Source: Basidiobolus meristosporus CBS 931.73
Lineage: Eukaryota; Basidiobolomycota; Basidiobolomycetes; Basidiobolales; Basidiobolaceae
Direction: 5' to 3'
DNA: 64,000 nt
Assembly (NCBI GenBank): GCA_002104905.1
Contig: MCFE01000342.1
Coordinates: 1-64,000 of the forward strand
The notes beneath the pieces were generated by a model. It was given only the letters and a program-made list of their open reading frames with translations. It was not told the DNA's origin and searched no databases. Made by a program: the position numbers and the translations under genes. Below are positions 63,758 to 64,000 of the stretch, one piece after another (position 1 is the first letter of the stretch; every line of letters begins with the position of its first letter).

Positions 63758-64000
63758 ATAGTGCTCTTGCTGGTTCCCAACCTAACCCCACCACTGACAG
63801 CAGCAGAAGAACAGTTTGACAACAGCTTGCTTTGACATTCAGTGCAACAAGTGGGGCTACAACCAAAGAAAGTCCCTGTGGACAATGTGCCCACTGAAGT
63901 AAGTAATGCAGACTCCTCATGCTCTCAGTCAAGTAGGCTACTGGAATCTCTGTGGAGCCGCAAGCTGCCCATGTTGCTGAGGCATATTAAGTGTTGCAGA
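63758..64000 (+). pseudogene. Partial copy of the 32488-34440 gene, running off the window
   Basis: From ggttcccaacctaaccccacc the sequence follows 32518 onward (for example acaacagcttgctttgacattcagtgcaacaa). Small differences and a frameshift-type change at cagcagcag are present. The start codon region is replaced by gypsy sequence. Confidence 0.8.

Noticed and set aside
24440-64000. Foreign contamination or chimeric assembly because of the composition shift
   Set aside because: The content is typical eukaryotic transposons. A fragment of the 32.5-kb gene lies right at the border and the junctions look like insertions. Not fully excluded without reads.

Overview
This window is fungal nuclear DNA. 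The first 24 kb is gene-dense and fairly GC-rich. It carries short GT-AG introns (mostly 50-150 bp) and fungal-type gene sets: a Ppg1-type phosphatase, Nup82, an Unc104 kinesin with FHA and PH domains, and eS30. TE copies decay by CpG to TpG/CpA changes. That suggests CpG methylation and is compatible with an early-diverging fungus, but the sequence alone does not fix the lineage.

Layout of the genic part. 195-1202 (-) is an NmrA/SDR-type NAD(P)-binding protein. 1.8-8.3 kb is a tandem duplication of a unit made of a small uncharacterised + strand gene, a divergent three-exon class 3 lipase (-) and a decayed S8 subtilisin (-). Then come RPS30 (-), a TTAGGG-type telobox cluster, UNC104 kinesin-3 (+, 11 exons), NUP82/88 (-, 12 exons), mitochondrial uL1 (+, 6 exons), PPG1 (+, 8 exons) and a bHLH transcription factor (+, 4 exons). 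Exon structures were worked out by hand. All junctions keep phase, except that the middle bHLH intron is a best guess.

From about 24.44 kb to the end the window is an AT-rich, CpG-poor graveyard of nested transposons. It contains Ty1/copia copies in both orientations, several Ty3/gypsy families, CACTA (Tnp2-type) fragments, PIF/Harbinger elements and an unclassified 32.5-34.4 kb gene found in three copies.

The main discovery is a readable nest. A gypsy element (gypsy-B, minus strand, 54.3 to 40.9 kb) is split inside its RT by an 804-bp solo LTR. That LTR is split by a full PIF/Harbinger element (45333-52363, AAT target duplication). The Harbinger is split by a complete 3,617-bp LTR retrotransposon (47122-50738) with 804-bp LTRs that read identical. 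This innermost element encodes only Gag and an aspartic protease, in one intact 618-codon ORF with a single CpG, so it looks like a recently active non-autonomous element. A second Harbinger copy at 54.3-56.3 kb shows the empty insertion site. Gypsy-B also holds a copia insertion (42310-44338) with a perfect 5-bp duplication but strongly different LTRs.
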